In this document: positions 1 through 6,301 of the stretch, one piece after another
How the letters are laid out: each line of letters opens with the position of its first letter
Position numbering within the stretch: the first letter of the stretch is position 1
NCBI GenBank assembly: GCA_902475005.1
Contig: CABRXV010000043.1
Span: 1-17,159, forward strand
DNA from: CABRXV01 sp900754955
Lineage (GTDB): Bacteria; Actinomycetota; Coriobacteriia; Coriobacteriales; Eggerthellaceae
DNA length: 17,159 nucleotides
Reading direction: 5' to 3'
The notes under the pieces: generated by a model
Seen by the model: the letters and a program-made list of their open reading frames with translations, nothing else
The model's database searches: none
Told to the model about the DNA's origin: nothing
Position numbers and translations under genes: made by a program

Positions 1-892
1 AAGCGCGATCCTGCGCGTCGAGGCCGAGCACCGCGGCCACGAGCGCACCCGTGTACGCAGGCGTCGCGTCGCCGGCGGCACGCAGGAACTGCACGCCCGC
101 CGCACGCAGCGCCGCCGCAGCATCGACCATCGTGTCGGGGATGTAGTAGGGGTTGGCGTCGGTCGGCGCCTCCTGACGCTCGTCGCGCTCGGCTACGGAA
201 AGCTGCGCGAGCAGCGGCAGGCACGACGCCGCCGCCAGACGCCCGGCCAACACGGCGGCAACCTGCTGCGGAGCGCCCGTGCGCAGGCCCGCGACCGCGG
301 CCCCGTACTCGTCCATGACGGCGGCCGCTTCCTCGATCGTTCCCCTGCCGCTCGCGAGCACGCCGTCGGCGCGCACGTCGACGGACGCGAACACGGGCGC
401 GTCGCTCACCTTCCGCAGACCCATGAGCGCGCACTTGAGATCGGTCGTCGTCGCGAACCCGTTGAGGAAGAACGCGTCGAAGCGCGCGCCGGCGAACAGG
501 CGGCCCGCACGGGCGTACTGATCGAGGTTCTCGTTGAGCGAGCTTTTCGACGACGCGTCGAGCGGCAGGCCGCACGGGCCGATCTCGACGAGGATGTGCT
601 GGGGGTTGAGCGCGTGCGCCACCTCGAGCGCCGCATCGGCGAGATCCTGCGCGCGATCCTCCATATTCACACGCGTAAGACGCGCCGGGGTGAGCGTAGC
701 CGTGGGAGCCACGAGGCACTGGGCGCCCGCCATCATCTCAAGGCGGCACACGTCCTCGACGGTGTCGCGCTCGAGCAGCAGCGTGAACTCGCCGTCGCGT
801 TCGGCGTCGATGCCGAGCCGCTCCAACGCGGGGGCGACGGGCGCGGACAGCACGAGCATGTCTTTATGGAATCGCAGATCGATATCGGCCAT
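1..892 (-). CDS. Homocysteine S-methyltransferase-like TIM-barrel protein (3' end beyond window)
   Basis: The reading frame is open from an ATG at 892 to the window edge (297 residues, no stop), so the C-terminus is missing. GGAG lies 8 nt before the ATG. The order of segments matches the homocysteine methyltransferase barrel: MAGAQCLVAPTATLTPARL (54-72) stands where the family has AGAD.IxTNTF, followed by VEIGPCG (102-108), FFLNGFATTTDLKCAL (141-156), PVFASVDVRADG (166-177) and AGLRTGAP (201-208). Family members bind zinc through one Cys after the GxN segment and a Cys-Cys pair in GGCCGTTP. Here those places read GLRTGAP and RAAGDATPAY (271-280), so all three cysteines appear to be absent. 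Either it is a divergent, non-zinc member or it has lost methyl transfer to homocysteine; a fused corrinoid domain beyond the edge is possible. The family is fairly sure, the activity is not. Confidence 0.7.
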   Translation of the reverse strand, partial: MADIDLRFHKDMLVLSAPVAPALERLGIDAERDGEFTLLLERDTVEDVCRLEMMAGAQCLVAPTATLTPARLTRVNMEDRAQDLADAALEVAHALNPQHILVEIGPCGLPLDASSKSSLNENLDQYARAGRLFAGARFDAFFLNGFATTTDLKCALMGLRKVSDAPVFASVDVRADGVLASGRGTIEEAAAVMDEYGAAVAGLRTGAPQQVAAVLAGRLAAASCLPLLAQLSVAERDERQEAPTDANPYYIPDTMVDAAAALRAAGVQFLRAAGDATPAYTGALVAAVLGLDAQDRA

Positions 893-926
893 GGCGCTTT
901 CTCCTTTGGAAATTCGGTTCGCTCAC

Positions 927-932
927 ATACTA
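927..932 (-). promoter_or_regulatory. Possible -10 box for the methyltransferase-like gene
   Basis: The minus strand reads TAGTAT here, 34 nt before the ATG at 892. That would give a leader of about 28 nt carrying the GGAG site. No recognisable -35 box lies 16-18 nt upstream, so the call rests on the -10 alone. Confidence 0.3.
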
Positions 933-1169
933 GCTCACCGCATGCGTCCGACGGCCGCGAACGGGTCCGTCGCCGAAAGCTTCGCCATTTCACCAGAGGG
1001 GGGGGGCGCCAACGCCATGCGACGCACGGCACCGGCCCGCAGCAAGCACGCTCTGGGGGCGAACGGAAGCGCTGCGGCGGCGAGCGGAACGCTCCGCACA
1101 CGCAGGCACTGTTCGCCGCTGAAAACTTGCCGTTCCCGCAGAGGAACGGGGCGTTCGGGGGGCTTTGCC
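933..1169. other. Intergenic stretch without a recognised gene
   Basis: Several open frames cross this GC-rich stretch, but all are arginine/serine/alanine-rich with no recognisable domain and no good ribosome-binding site. I looked for cobalamin and SAM riboswitch core motifs on the minus strand, which would suit a methyltransferase leader, and did not find them. A run of nine G is present near 998-1006. Confidence 0.4.
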
Positions 1170-1175
1170 TATAAT
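1170..1175 (+). promoter_or_regulatory. Consensus -10 box (TATAAT) of the candidate small RNA
   Basis: A perfect TATAAT. The expected start, seven bases after the box, is A1182, which is exactly the first paired base of the first hairpin of the putative RNA. No clear -35 hexamer is visible at 16-18 bp, so the promoter may be weak or activator-dependent. Confidence 0.5.
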
Positions 1176-1181
1176 GGCATC

Positions 1182-1319
1182 AGCGATCGGGTGGTTCCCC
1201 TCCACCGAATCGCTCTGCTTCAAATCCCTTTGGAAAGCAGGTTGCGGCGCACGATCGCCGCATCATCCCCCTCCTCGGGCCCGGCAAGACACCCCATCTC
1301 GCCGGGCCTCCTTCTTTTT
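1182..1319 (+). ncRNA. Candidate small RNA with C-rich loops and intrinsic terminator
   Basis: About 138 nt of stacked hairpins, all read directly from the sequence. Hairpin 1: AGCGAT (1182-1187) with ATCGCT (1209-1214) plus GGTGG (1190-1194) with CCACC (1202-1206), loop TTCCCCT. Hairpin 2: CTGCTT (1215-1220) with AAGCAG (1235-1240), extended by CAAA/TTTG around a TCCC loop (1225-1228). Hairpin 3: TGCGGCG (1243-1249) with CGCCGCA (1256-1262). Then an unpaired TCATCCCCCTCCTC (1263-1276) and a terminator with loop CACCCCA. Repeated UCCC motifs in loops and linkers resemble small RNAs that pair with Shine-Dalgarno sequences (Listeria LhrC type) and recall actinobacterial 6C RNA, although no loop has six C. 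No good reading frame fits. Function is inferred. Confidence 0.55.
1278..1319 (+). terminator. Intrinsic terminator of the candidate small RNA
   Basis: GGCCCGGC (1278-1285) pairs with GCCGGGCC (1301-1308), with a further AGA/TCT inside, and is followed by TCCTTCTTTTT. The opposite strand has no T run beyond the stem, so it works for plus-strand transcription only. No protein gene lies directly upstream on the plus strand, which supports a non-coding transcript. Confidence 0.75.
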
Positions 1320-1575
1320 CGGAGACGATCCTGGCTCATCGGAGATGCCGCCGTTGCGAAATTCGGGCTGCTGCTGCGCCGGCACGCGAAACGGCAAGCC
1401 GTCGGAGCCATCTCCGCACGATGCGTTTCGCGCTGTCATATATGAGGAACGAGCGGGTTCGCGCAAATGCGTTAGGCGCCGCCATGCAAGCCTCGCAAGG
1501 TCTCCGGTACCTTGGCGGTTGCGGAGAGGTGAATACGCGAGCCCGCCCGAGCAGGCCATTATCGCCAACGAGCCC
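1320..1575. other. Intergenic stretch without a recognised gene
   Basis: Nothing convincing is coded here. One small hairpin is visible, CAAGGT...ACCTTG around 1496-1515. Open frames crossing it have no recognisable domain or good ribosome-binding site. Confidence 0.4.
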
Positions 1576-1600
1576 GAAAAAGGAATGCCCCGCGTGGGGT
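1576..1600 (-). terminator. Weak candidate terminator after the MFS-LuxR gene
   Basis: On the minus strand CCCC (1599-1596) can pair with GGGG (1591-1588) around a four-base loop, followed by CATTCCTTTTT. The stem is short, but it lies about 30 nt beyond the stop codon of the LuxR gene. Confidence 0.4.
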
Positions 1601-1631
1601 GATTTCACAAAATACCGCCTATGACCTGCGG

Positions 1632-3275
1632 TTATTCTTCTTCAAACTCGCACGCCACCAAATCGATGAGATCCTGGTGCGAGTGGATGCCCACCTTCGC
1701 GTAGATGTGCTTCACGTGCGTCTTCACCGTGTTGCGCGACACCATGAGCCGCTTTTCGATGTACGCGCGGTCGCGTCCGCGCGCCAGCATCGCGAACACC
1801 TCGCGCTCGCGCGGGCTCAGCCCGAAGCGCTCCCCCAACCGCTCGCAGCGATCGGCGATGAGCTGCTCGACACCCTTAGCCGCCTCGACAGCGCTGCCGG
1901 CTTCAACCATGCCGCCAGCTTCAGCAGCCCCCTCGGCGGCACCCGCAGGCGCAGGCTCCCCGGCTTCCGCCGCTTCTGCGACATCCGGCGTCGGCACGGG
2001 CGCCACCACACCGTTGATGGTCTCCGCGAAGCTGAACGACCGCAGCCCGAAGAGCGCGAACGCCACTATCGCCACGGCCAATGCGCCGGCAAGCAGCGAG
2101 AAGCCCGCCGCATCGCTCGCCGCCAAGCTGCGCCCGAACTCGCCGAGCAGCTTGCCTGTCGCCGTTCCGAGCGACGCGATGCCGAAACCCCACGAGAACA
2201 TCGCCACAGCGCCGGACTGGTTGCGCACGGCCAGCGCCACGAGCACGAGCCACGTCACCATGTTGAACGCGGTTCCGCCCATCGACAGCAGCACCGTGCC
2301 GCCCGTCAGCGCAAAGGGCGCATCTGCCGGCGCCACGATGAAACCGGCCACGATGAACAGCGTCGCGAGCAGGGTCACGCGATCGCTCGAGAAACGCCGC
2401 TGCAGGATGAGCACGTACAGCGCCACGCCGACGACGGGCACCAGCCCGGCGAAGTCGACGAGCGTCACCGTCTCCTCGTTTCCAATGCCGAGCGAGAAGC
2501 CCCAGGCCAGACGAAAGAGGAAGAGGCACATGAACAGCCGGCTACTCAGGGGAAGCGTCGTGTGGGGTTGGGTCACCGCGTAGTCGGCGGGAGGGGCGCC
2601 CGCCGCGGCCAAGCGCACGAGCGGCTCGGCCCACCGCCAGGCGATCAGCGTGGCGATGAGCGGAAACACAAGGAAGCAGAACAGCTCGAGATGCACGGGC
2701 ATCAGCCACGCAACGAGGCCGATCGCGTACTCGGCCAGAAACGCGAACGCGATGCACAGACCCGCCTGGTCGAGCGTGAGCCGCGACAGCGCCATGCCCA
2801 CCACCACAATGGACACCGAGCGTCCCGCCGAGACGACGCACGCACCGATGCAGAGCAGCGCCCATGAGGCAGAAGCGACGCCGCCCACGAAGAGCAGCGC
2901 GCCCGCCACCAACGTCGATGCCGCCACCGCGAACGTCGCCCGCGCATTGAAGAAGGCAGGGCGGAACAAGGCGACCGCGCCCATGGTCAGCAACACGAAC
3001 GACCCTGCGAGCATGGCGACGTCACTCACGCCGACGGGTCCGGCGGCCATGATGTCGGCCAGCCCTGCGACGCGCACGAACGCGGCCGTCCCCACCACCG
3101 ACGACGCCGCGAGGGTGAGCGTCAGCGCGACGCAGGAACACCAGAACAGCGCGACGGGCGGCGCAGAGCGCTCCGACGCCCCTTCGCCATCCGCTGCGGG
3201 CGCGTGAAGCATGCGCAGAAGCGAAAACGGGATGCGCGCGGAAGGCTGCAGCAGCTTCTCTGCCATCTTCCCCAC
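1632..3275 (-). CDS. Membrane-bound LuxR-type regulator with MFS-like sensor domain
   Basis: A 547-residue fusion. Residues about 40-420 form a run of hydrophobic segments separated by short charged loops, consistent with about 12 helices of an MFS-like domain. An Ala/Pro/Glu-rich linker (about 425-470) leads to a C-terminal LuxR helix-turn-helix at 486-547 (LSPREREVFAMLARG ... VSRNTVKTHVKHIYAKV). This architecture is typical of Eggerthellaceae, where it occurs in many copies and is thought to sense small molecules at the membrane and control nearby genes; the ligand here is unknown. I take GTG at 3275 as the start because AGGGGGTG lies just upstream; ATG at 3266 is in frame and possible. The upstream tRNA terminator ends only 16 nt before this start, so the promoter is unclear. 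Confidence 0.85.
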   Translation of the reverse strand: MGKMAEKLLQPSARIPFSLLRMLHAPAADGEGASERSAPPVALFWCSCVALTLTLAASSVVGTAAFVRVAGLADIMAAGPVGVSDVAMLAGSFVLLTMGAVALFRPAFFNARATFAVAASTLVAGALLFVGGVASASWALLCIGACVVSAGRSVSIVVVGMALSRLTLDQAGLCIAFAFLAEYAIGLVAWLMPVHLELFCFLVFPLIATLIAWRWAEPLVRLAAAGAPPADYAVTQPHTTLPLSSRLFMCLFLFRLAWGFSLGIGNEETVTLVDFAGLVPVVGVALYVLILQRRFSSDRVTLLATLFIVAGFIVAPADAPFALTGGTVLLSMGGTAFNMVTWLVLVALAVRNQSGAVAMFSWGFGIASLGTATGKLLGEFGRSLAASDAAGFSLLAGALAVAIVAFALFGLRSFSFAETINGVVAPVPTPDVAEAAEAGEPAPAGAAEGAAEAGGMVEAGSAVEAAKGVEQLIADRCERLGERFGLSPREREVFAMLARGRDRAYIEKRLMVSRNTVKTHVKHIYAKVGIHSHQDLIDLVACEFEEE

Positions 3276-3290
3276 CGGAGCACCCCCTAG

Positions 3291-3333
3291 AAAAAACGAT
3301 CAGCGCCCGCTGAGAACGCCGCAGCGCTGATCG
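3291..3333 (-). terminator. Strong intrinsic terminator of tRNA-Arg(CCT)
   Basis: On the minus strand CGATCAGCGC (3333-3324) pairs perfectly with GCGCTGATCG (3306-3297), followed by TTTTTT (3296-3291). It follows the tRNA-Arg gene and stops 16 nt before the LuxR start codon. Confidence 0.85.
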
Positions 3334-3346
3334 GCAAGGACCATGG

Positions 3347-3419
3347 CGCCCCTGAGAGGACTCGAACCTCCGACGCACGGTTTAGGAAACCGACGCTCTA
3401 TCCGCTGAGCTACAGGGGC
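3347..3419 (-). tRNA. tRNA-Arg (anticodon CCT)
   Basis: Full cloverleaf on the minus strand, 73 nt. Acceptor GCCCCTG pairs with CAGGGGC, D arm GCTC/GAGC, anticodon loop TTCCTAA giving CCT (reads AGG), T arm GGAGG-TTCGAGT-CCTCT, discriminator G. The CCA end is not encoded. The first anticodon-stem pair (27-43) is a T-T mismatch. The gene has its own terminator. Confidence 0.93.
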
Positions 3420-3483
3420 TTGAAGAGCCAGACCGCGGGACCGGCAGCGTCGCAGACGCGCCTTCCGCGAAACCAGCGTCGCT

Positions 3484-3489
3484 ATTCTA
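3484..3489 (-). promoter_or_regulatory. Possible -10 box for tRNA-Arg(CCT)
   Basis: TAGAAT on the minus strand, 65 nt before the mature 5' end, would give a leader of about 58 nt. No good -35 box is seen, so this is tentative. Confidence 0.3.
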
Positions 3490-3598
3490 CCATTTCGCCG
3501 CAAGCCGACGCGCAGAAGCCTCAGGCGACCGCTCGCCGACGCAGCCATCCGCACGGCCCCGCACGCAGCCTTCGTCGCACTTCGTGCAAAACCGCTCG

Positions 3599-3626
3599 TT
3601 GACAAGCGGATGTTGCTGCCTAGAAT
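3599..3626 (+). promoter_or_regulatory. Consensus promoter of the glycine riboswitch-symporter gene
   Basis: TTGACA (3599-3604), a 16-nt spacer and TAGAAT (3621-3626). The expected start is A3633, about 67 nt upstream of the aptamer. This is one of the closest sigma-70-type consensus matches in the window. Confidence 0.8.
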
Positions 3627-3699
3627 ATGGGCAGCAAGAATTTCATAGCGTATCCCCGCTGAAGCACTCTGAATCGCAAGAGACTGGGTGTGGATGGGG

Positions 3700-3782
3700 C
3701 CTCTGGAGAATCCCGGTTACCCGGGTGCCGAAGGGGCAAGGAGCGCGCGCCGCTCCGAAACTCTCAGGCCAAAGGACAGAGC
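3700..3782 (+). promoter_or_regulatory. Glycine riboswitch (single aptamer)
   Basis: The aptamer carries the conserved glycine-riboswitch core: CTCTGGAGA (3701-3709), GCCGAAGGGGCAAGG (3728-3742), ACTCTCAGGCCAAAGGACAG (3760-3779). CTCTG (3701-3705) pairs with CAGAG (3777-3781) to form P1. The variable stem is GGAGCGCGCGCCGCTCC. Only one aptamer core is present; neither the leader before it nor the 110 nt after it contains a second one. It sits in the leader of an AGCS amino acid symporter, a standard partner for this class. The effect of glycine (on or off) cannot be told from the aptamer alone. Confidence 0.93.
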
Positions 3783-3823
3783 GAAGCCGCTTCAAGCTGC
3801 ACGCATCACCTTCCTTGTTGGAC

Positions 3824-3885
3824 ATCCTCCAGATATTCCGCTCGTTCTGGGCGGAGGATCCGCGACGAACTTCGCAGATAGGAGG
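3824..3885 (+). promoter_or_regulatory. Likely translational expression platform of the glycine riboswitch
   Basis: ATCCTCC (3824-3830) can pair perfectly with GGAGGAT (3853-3859), or its TCCTCC part can pair with the ribosome-binding site GGAGGA (3881-3886). The two pairings exclude each other, so the first would free the ribosome-binding site and the second would hide it. No U-run terminator lies between aptamer and start codon, which favours control of translation. The alternative pairing is inferred from base complementarity. Confidence 0.5.
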
Positions 3886-3895
3886 AAAGAAAAAC

Positions 3896-5395
3896 GTGGA
3901 AGCAATCATGGAAGCCATCAACGAGGTGCTCGGCACCATCGACAGCGTCATCTGGGGCCCGCCCCTCATCGCGCTCATCCTGCTCGGCGGCATCTTCCTG
4001 ACGTTCCGCCTGCGCGGCATGCAGTTCCGCCGCCTTCCGAAAGCGCTGCGCTACACCTTCAGCAACGAGAAAGACGGCTCGGGTGAAATCACGAGCTTCG
4101 CGGCCATGTGCACCGCCATGTCGGCCACCGTGGGTACCGGCAACATCGTCGGCATCGCCACCGCCGTGGTGACGGGCGGCCCGGGCGCGTTGTTCTGGAT
4201 GTGGCTCGCCGCGCTGTTCGGCATGGCCACCAAGTTCTCCGAAGGCCTGCTCGCCGTCAAGTACCGCACCACCGATAAGACCGGCCATGTGCTCGGCGGC
4301 CCGTTCTACTACATCGAGAACGGCATGGGACCGAAGTGGAAGTGGCTCGCCAAGGTGTTCGCGTTCTTCGGCATGTGCGTCGGCCTGTTCGGCATCGGTA
4401 CGTTCACACAGGTCAACTCCATCTCGAGCGCGGTCACGGGCTTCTTCGACCCGAACAGCGCCTACACGGTGAACATCCTCGGCATGGACTACTCCATCGC
4501 CACGATCGTCGGCGGCCTCGTCGTCGCCGTCTGCGCCGGCCTCGTCATCATCGGCGGCGTCAAGCGCATCGCGAGCGTGTCCGAGCGCGTGGTTCCCGGC
4601 ATGGTGGTCGTATTCCTCGTGTTCTCGTTCGCGCTCATCTTCTACAACATCGACAAGATCCCCGCGGCGCTCGCCACCATCGTCTCGAGCGCGTTCGGCC
4701 TGCAGGCGTTCGGCGGCGGCATGCTCGGCGCCATCCTCGTGGCCATGCAGATGGGCCTCGCCCGCGGCATCTTCGCCAACGAGGCGGGCCTCGGCTCGGG
4801 CCCCATCGCTGCCGCTGCCGCGCAGACGAAGGAACCCGCGCGCCAGGGCCTCGTGTCCATGACGCAGACGTTCATCGACTCGATCATCATCTGCTCAATG
4901 ACCGGCCTCGCGCTCGTGCTCACCGACACGTACGAAAGCGGCCTTGAGGGCGCAGCCGTCACGAGCGCCGCGTTCCAGGCGGGTCTGCCGTTCGTGCCGG
5001 CCGAAGTCGTGTCGTTCATCCTCATGGTGTGCCTCGCGCTGTTCGGCTTCACCACCATCCTCGGCTGGAGCTACTACGGCGAGCGCTGCCTCGAGTACCT
5101 GAGCAACCGCAGCCGCATCGGCGTGAAGGTGTACCGCTGGCTGTACATCATCTGCATCTTCATCGGCCCCTACATGACGGTTTCCGCCGTGTGGACCATC
5201 GCCGACATCTTCAACGCCTGCATGGCGGTGCCGAACATGATCGCGCTGTTCGCATTGTCGGGCGTGGTGGCGAAGGAAGCGCGCGACTACTTCAAGCGCC
5301 TCGATGCCGCAGGTGGCGACGAGGAGAAGATGGCGCCGCGCGTGGAGGACGAGTCCGACTGGAAGACGCCCAAAACCGAGGGTGCAGGCGCTTAG
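3896..5395 (+). CDS. Alanine/glycine:cation symporter (AGCS family)
   Basis: A 499-residue inner-membrane protein that should import small neutral amino acids with sodium or protons. Family motifs are TVGTGNIVGIATA (78-90) and FANEAGLGSGP (293-303), with about ten hydrophobic segments and a charged C-terminal tail. The frame stays open upstream to 3584, but that part is the riboswitch leader; GTG at 3896 is chosen because GGAGG ends 10 nt before it, while ATG at 3908 is 22 nt away. The upstream glycine riboswitch points to glycine as a main substrate, for use as carbon/nitrogen source or in one-carbon metabolism. It is a single-gene unit ended by the hairpin at 5482-5517. Length is normal for the family (about 450-500). 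Confidence 0.92.
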   Translation: MEAIMEAINEVLGTIDSVIWGPPLIALILLGGIFLTFRLRGMQFRRLPKALRYTFSNEKDGSGEITSFAAMCTAMSATVGTGNIVGIATAVVTGGPGALFWMWLAALFGMATKFSEGLLAVKYRTTDKTGHVLGGPFYYIENGMGPKWKWLAKVFAFFGMCVGLFGIGTFTQVNSISSAVTGFFDPNSAYTVNILGMDYSIATIVGGLVVAVCAGLVIIGGVKRIASVSERVVPGMVVVFLVFSFALIFYNIDKIPAALATIVSSAFGLQAFGGGMLGAILVAMQMGLARGIFANEAGLGSGPIAAAAAQTKEPARQGLVSMTQTFIDSIIICSMTGLALVLTDTYESGLEGAAVTSAAFQAGLPFVPAEVVSFILMVCLALFGFTTILGWSYYGERCLEYLSNRSRIGVKVYRWLYIICIFIGPYMTVSAVWTIADIFNACMAVPNMIALFALSGVVAKEARDYFKRLDAAGGDEEKMAPRVEDESDWKTPKTEGAGA

Positions 5396-5481
5396 CGGCG
5401 TCGGGGGTTGGCCGACCCGTTCGGCCTACCTCGCTCACCTCGCCCGCTTGGTCTTTCCCGATCAGCGTAATCCCAAAACGA

Positions 5482-5520
5482 GAAGACCCCGTCGCATCTG
5501 AGTGCGGCGGGGTCTTCTTC
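5482..5520. terminator. Two-way intrinsic terminator between convergent genes
   Basis: GAAGACCCCG (5482-5491) pairs perfectly with CGGGGTCTTC (5508-5517). The plus side continues TTCTGTG and the minus side continues TCGTTTTGGG, so it can end both the symporter transcript and the MATE-MarR transcript. Confidence 0.8.
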
Positions 5521-5622
5521 TGTGCGCGTCCGCGCTTCGGAATGCGGGGTTTCCGTCGTTGTGAGGCGCAGAGCCCGATTCCGCAAACGCGCTCTTCCGG
5601 TTAGCGCGCTCTTCCAGCTCGT

Positions 5623-6297
5623 CTACTTCAGCGCGTCATTGAGCTTCACGACGGCGGATGCGAACGCGATGCGCTCCTCGTCGGTCAGCACCGAAAGCGC
5701 TTTCTCGGCGTACGCGGCCTGCAGCTCGCGGGCCTTCGCCGCAGCGGCGCGACCCTCGTCGGTGAGAGCGAGCAAGTGCGAACGGCGGTCCGCCTGCGAG
5801 GGCCTGCGCTCGATGAGACCCTCTTCCTCGAGCTTCACGAGAATCGGACCGATCGACTGGGGGCGTATGCCGATGAGCTCGGCGAGCTCAGCCTGCGACA
5901 GCTCGCGCTGCACGAAGCCGTCGCGCACGGCCGACTCGTGCAGCGCGAGGCGCACGAGCACCTGCATGGGGCGTCCGCCGTCGGAGCGCGGGCGCACGGC
6001 GCGCTGAATCACCGCGCCGAGGCGGCTGATCTCGCGCATGATGGAGTCGGGCGAGAGGTCGGCGGGCGACACCGCTCCGCCGAACGAGCTCGCGCGGCGC
6101 TTCCTGTTGGTACCCGCCTCCTGCTGCCCAGAAGCTGTGGGTTGCGCGCTGGGCTGCGAAGCGGCAGGCGCCGCCTTCGGCTGCGATTCGGCTGCGTCGC
6201 CCGCCGCCCCGGGCTGCAACGCAGCGACGTCACTCGTCGCTTCCGCATTCCACAGCGCCTCTTCGACGCGCCGCATCTCTTCACCACGCGATGCCAT
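5623..6297 (-). CDS. MarR-family transcriptional regulator with long low-complexity N-terminus
   Basis: A 224-residue DNA-binding protein. The winged helix-turn-helix is in the C-terminal half: LSQAELAELIGIRPQSIGPILVKLEEEGLI (133-162) followed by the wing with the typical ADRRSHLLALTDEG (169-182). Residues about 20-70 are an Ala/Gln/Pro/Ser-rich stretch ending in a basic RKRR (65-68); ordinary MarR proteins are about 140-160 residues and lack this. ATG at 6297 is chosen because GGAGG in the end of the MATE gene lies 9 nt upstream; the frame runs further up but only inside MATE. It starts 4 nt after the MATE stop, so the two are co-transcribed and probably translationally coupled. MarR proteins often repress a neighbouring exporter and respond to its substrates; autorepression of this operon is the likely role. 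Confidence 0.88.
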   Translation of the reverse strand: MASRGEEMRRVEEALWNAEATSDVAALQPGAAGDAAESQPKAAPAASQPSAQPTASGQQEAGTNRKRRASSFGGAVSPADLSPDSIMREISRLGAVIQRAVRPRSDGGRPMQVLVRLALHESAVRDGFVQRELSQAELAELIGIRPQSIGPILVKLEEEGLIERRPSQADRRSHLLALTDEGRAAAAKARELQAAYAEKALSVLTDEERIAFASAVVKLNDALK

Positions 6298-6301
6298 GCG
6301 C

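Noticed and set aside
893..1320. SAM, cobalamin or T-box leader for the methyltransferase-like gene
   Set aside because: GGTGGAGGGGAACC on the minus strand and GGGTGGTTCC on the plus strand resemble fragments of S-box and T-box motifs, but the rest of those cores is missing and the terminator points to a plus-strand RNA.
3640..3880. Second glycine aptamer
   Set aside because: No second CCGAAGGGGCAA-type core or matching P1 was found on either side of the one aptamer.
3584..3895. Upstream extension of the symporter reading frame
   Set aside because: This part is the promoter and glycine riboswitch leader; GTG at 3896 has the ribosome-binding site.
5577..5617. Direct repeat GCGCTCTTCC (twice) between terminator and marR
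   Set aside because: Ten bases and two copies only; too little to call a functional element.
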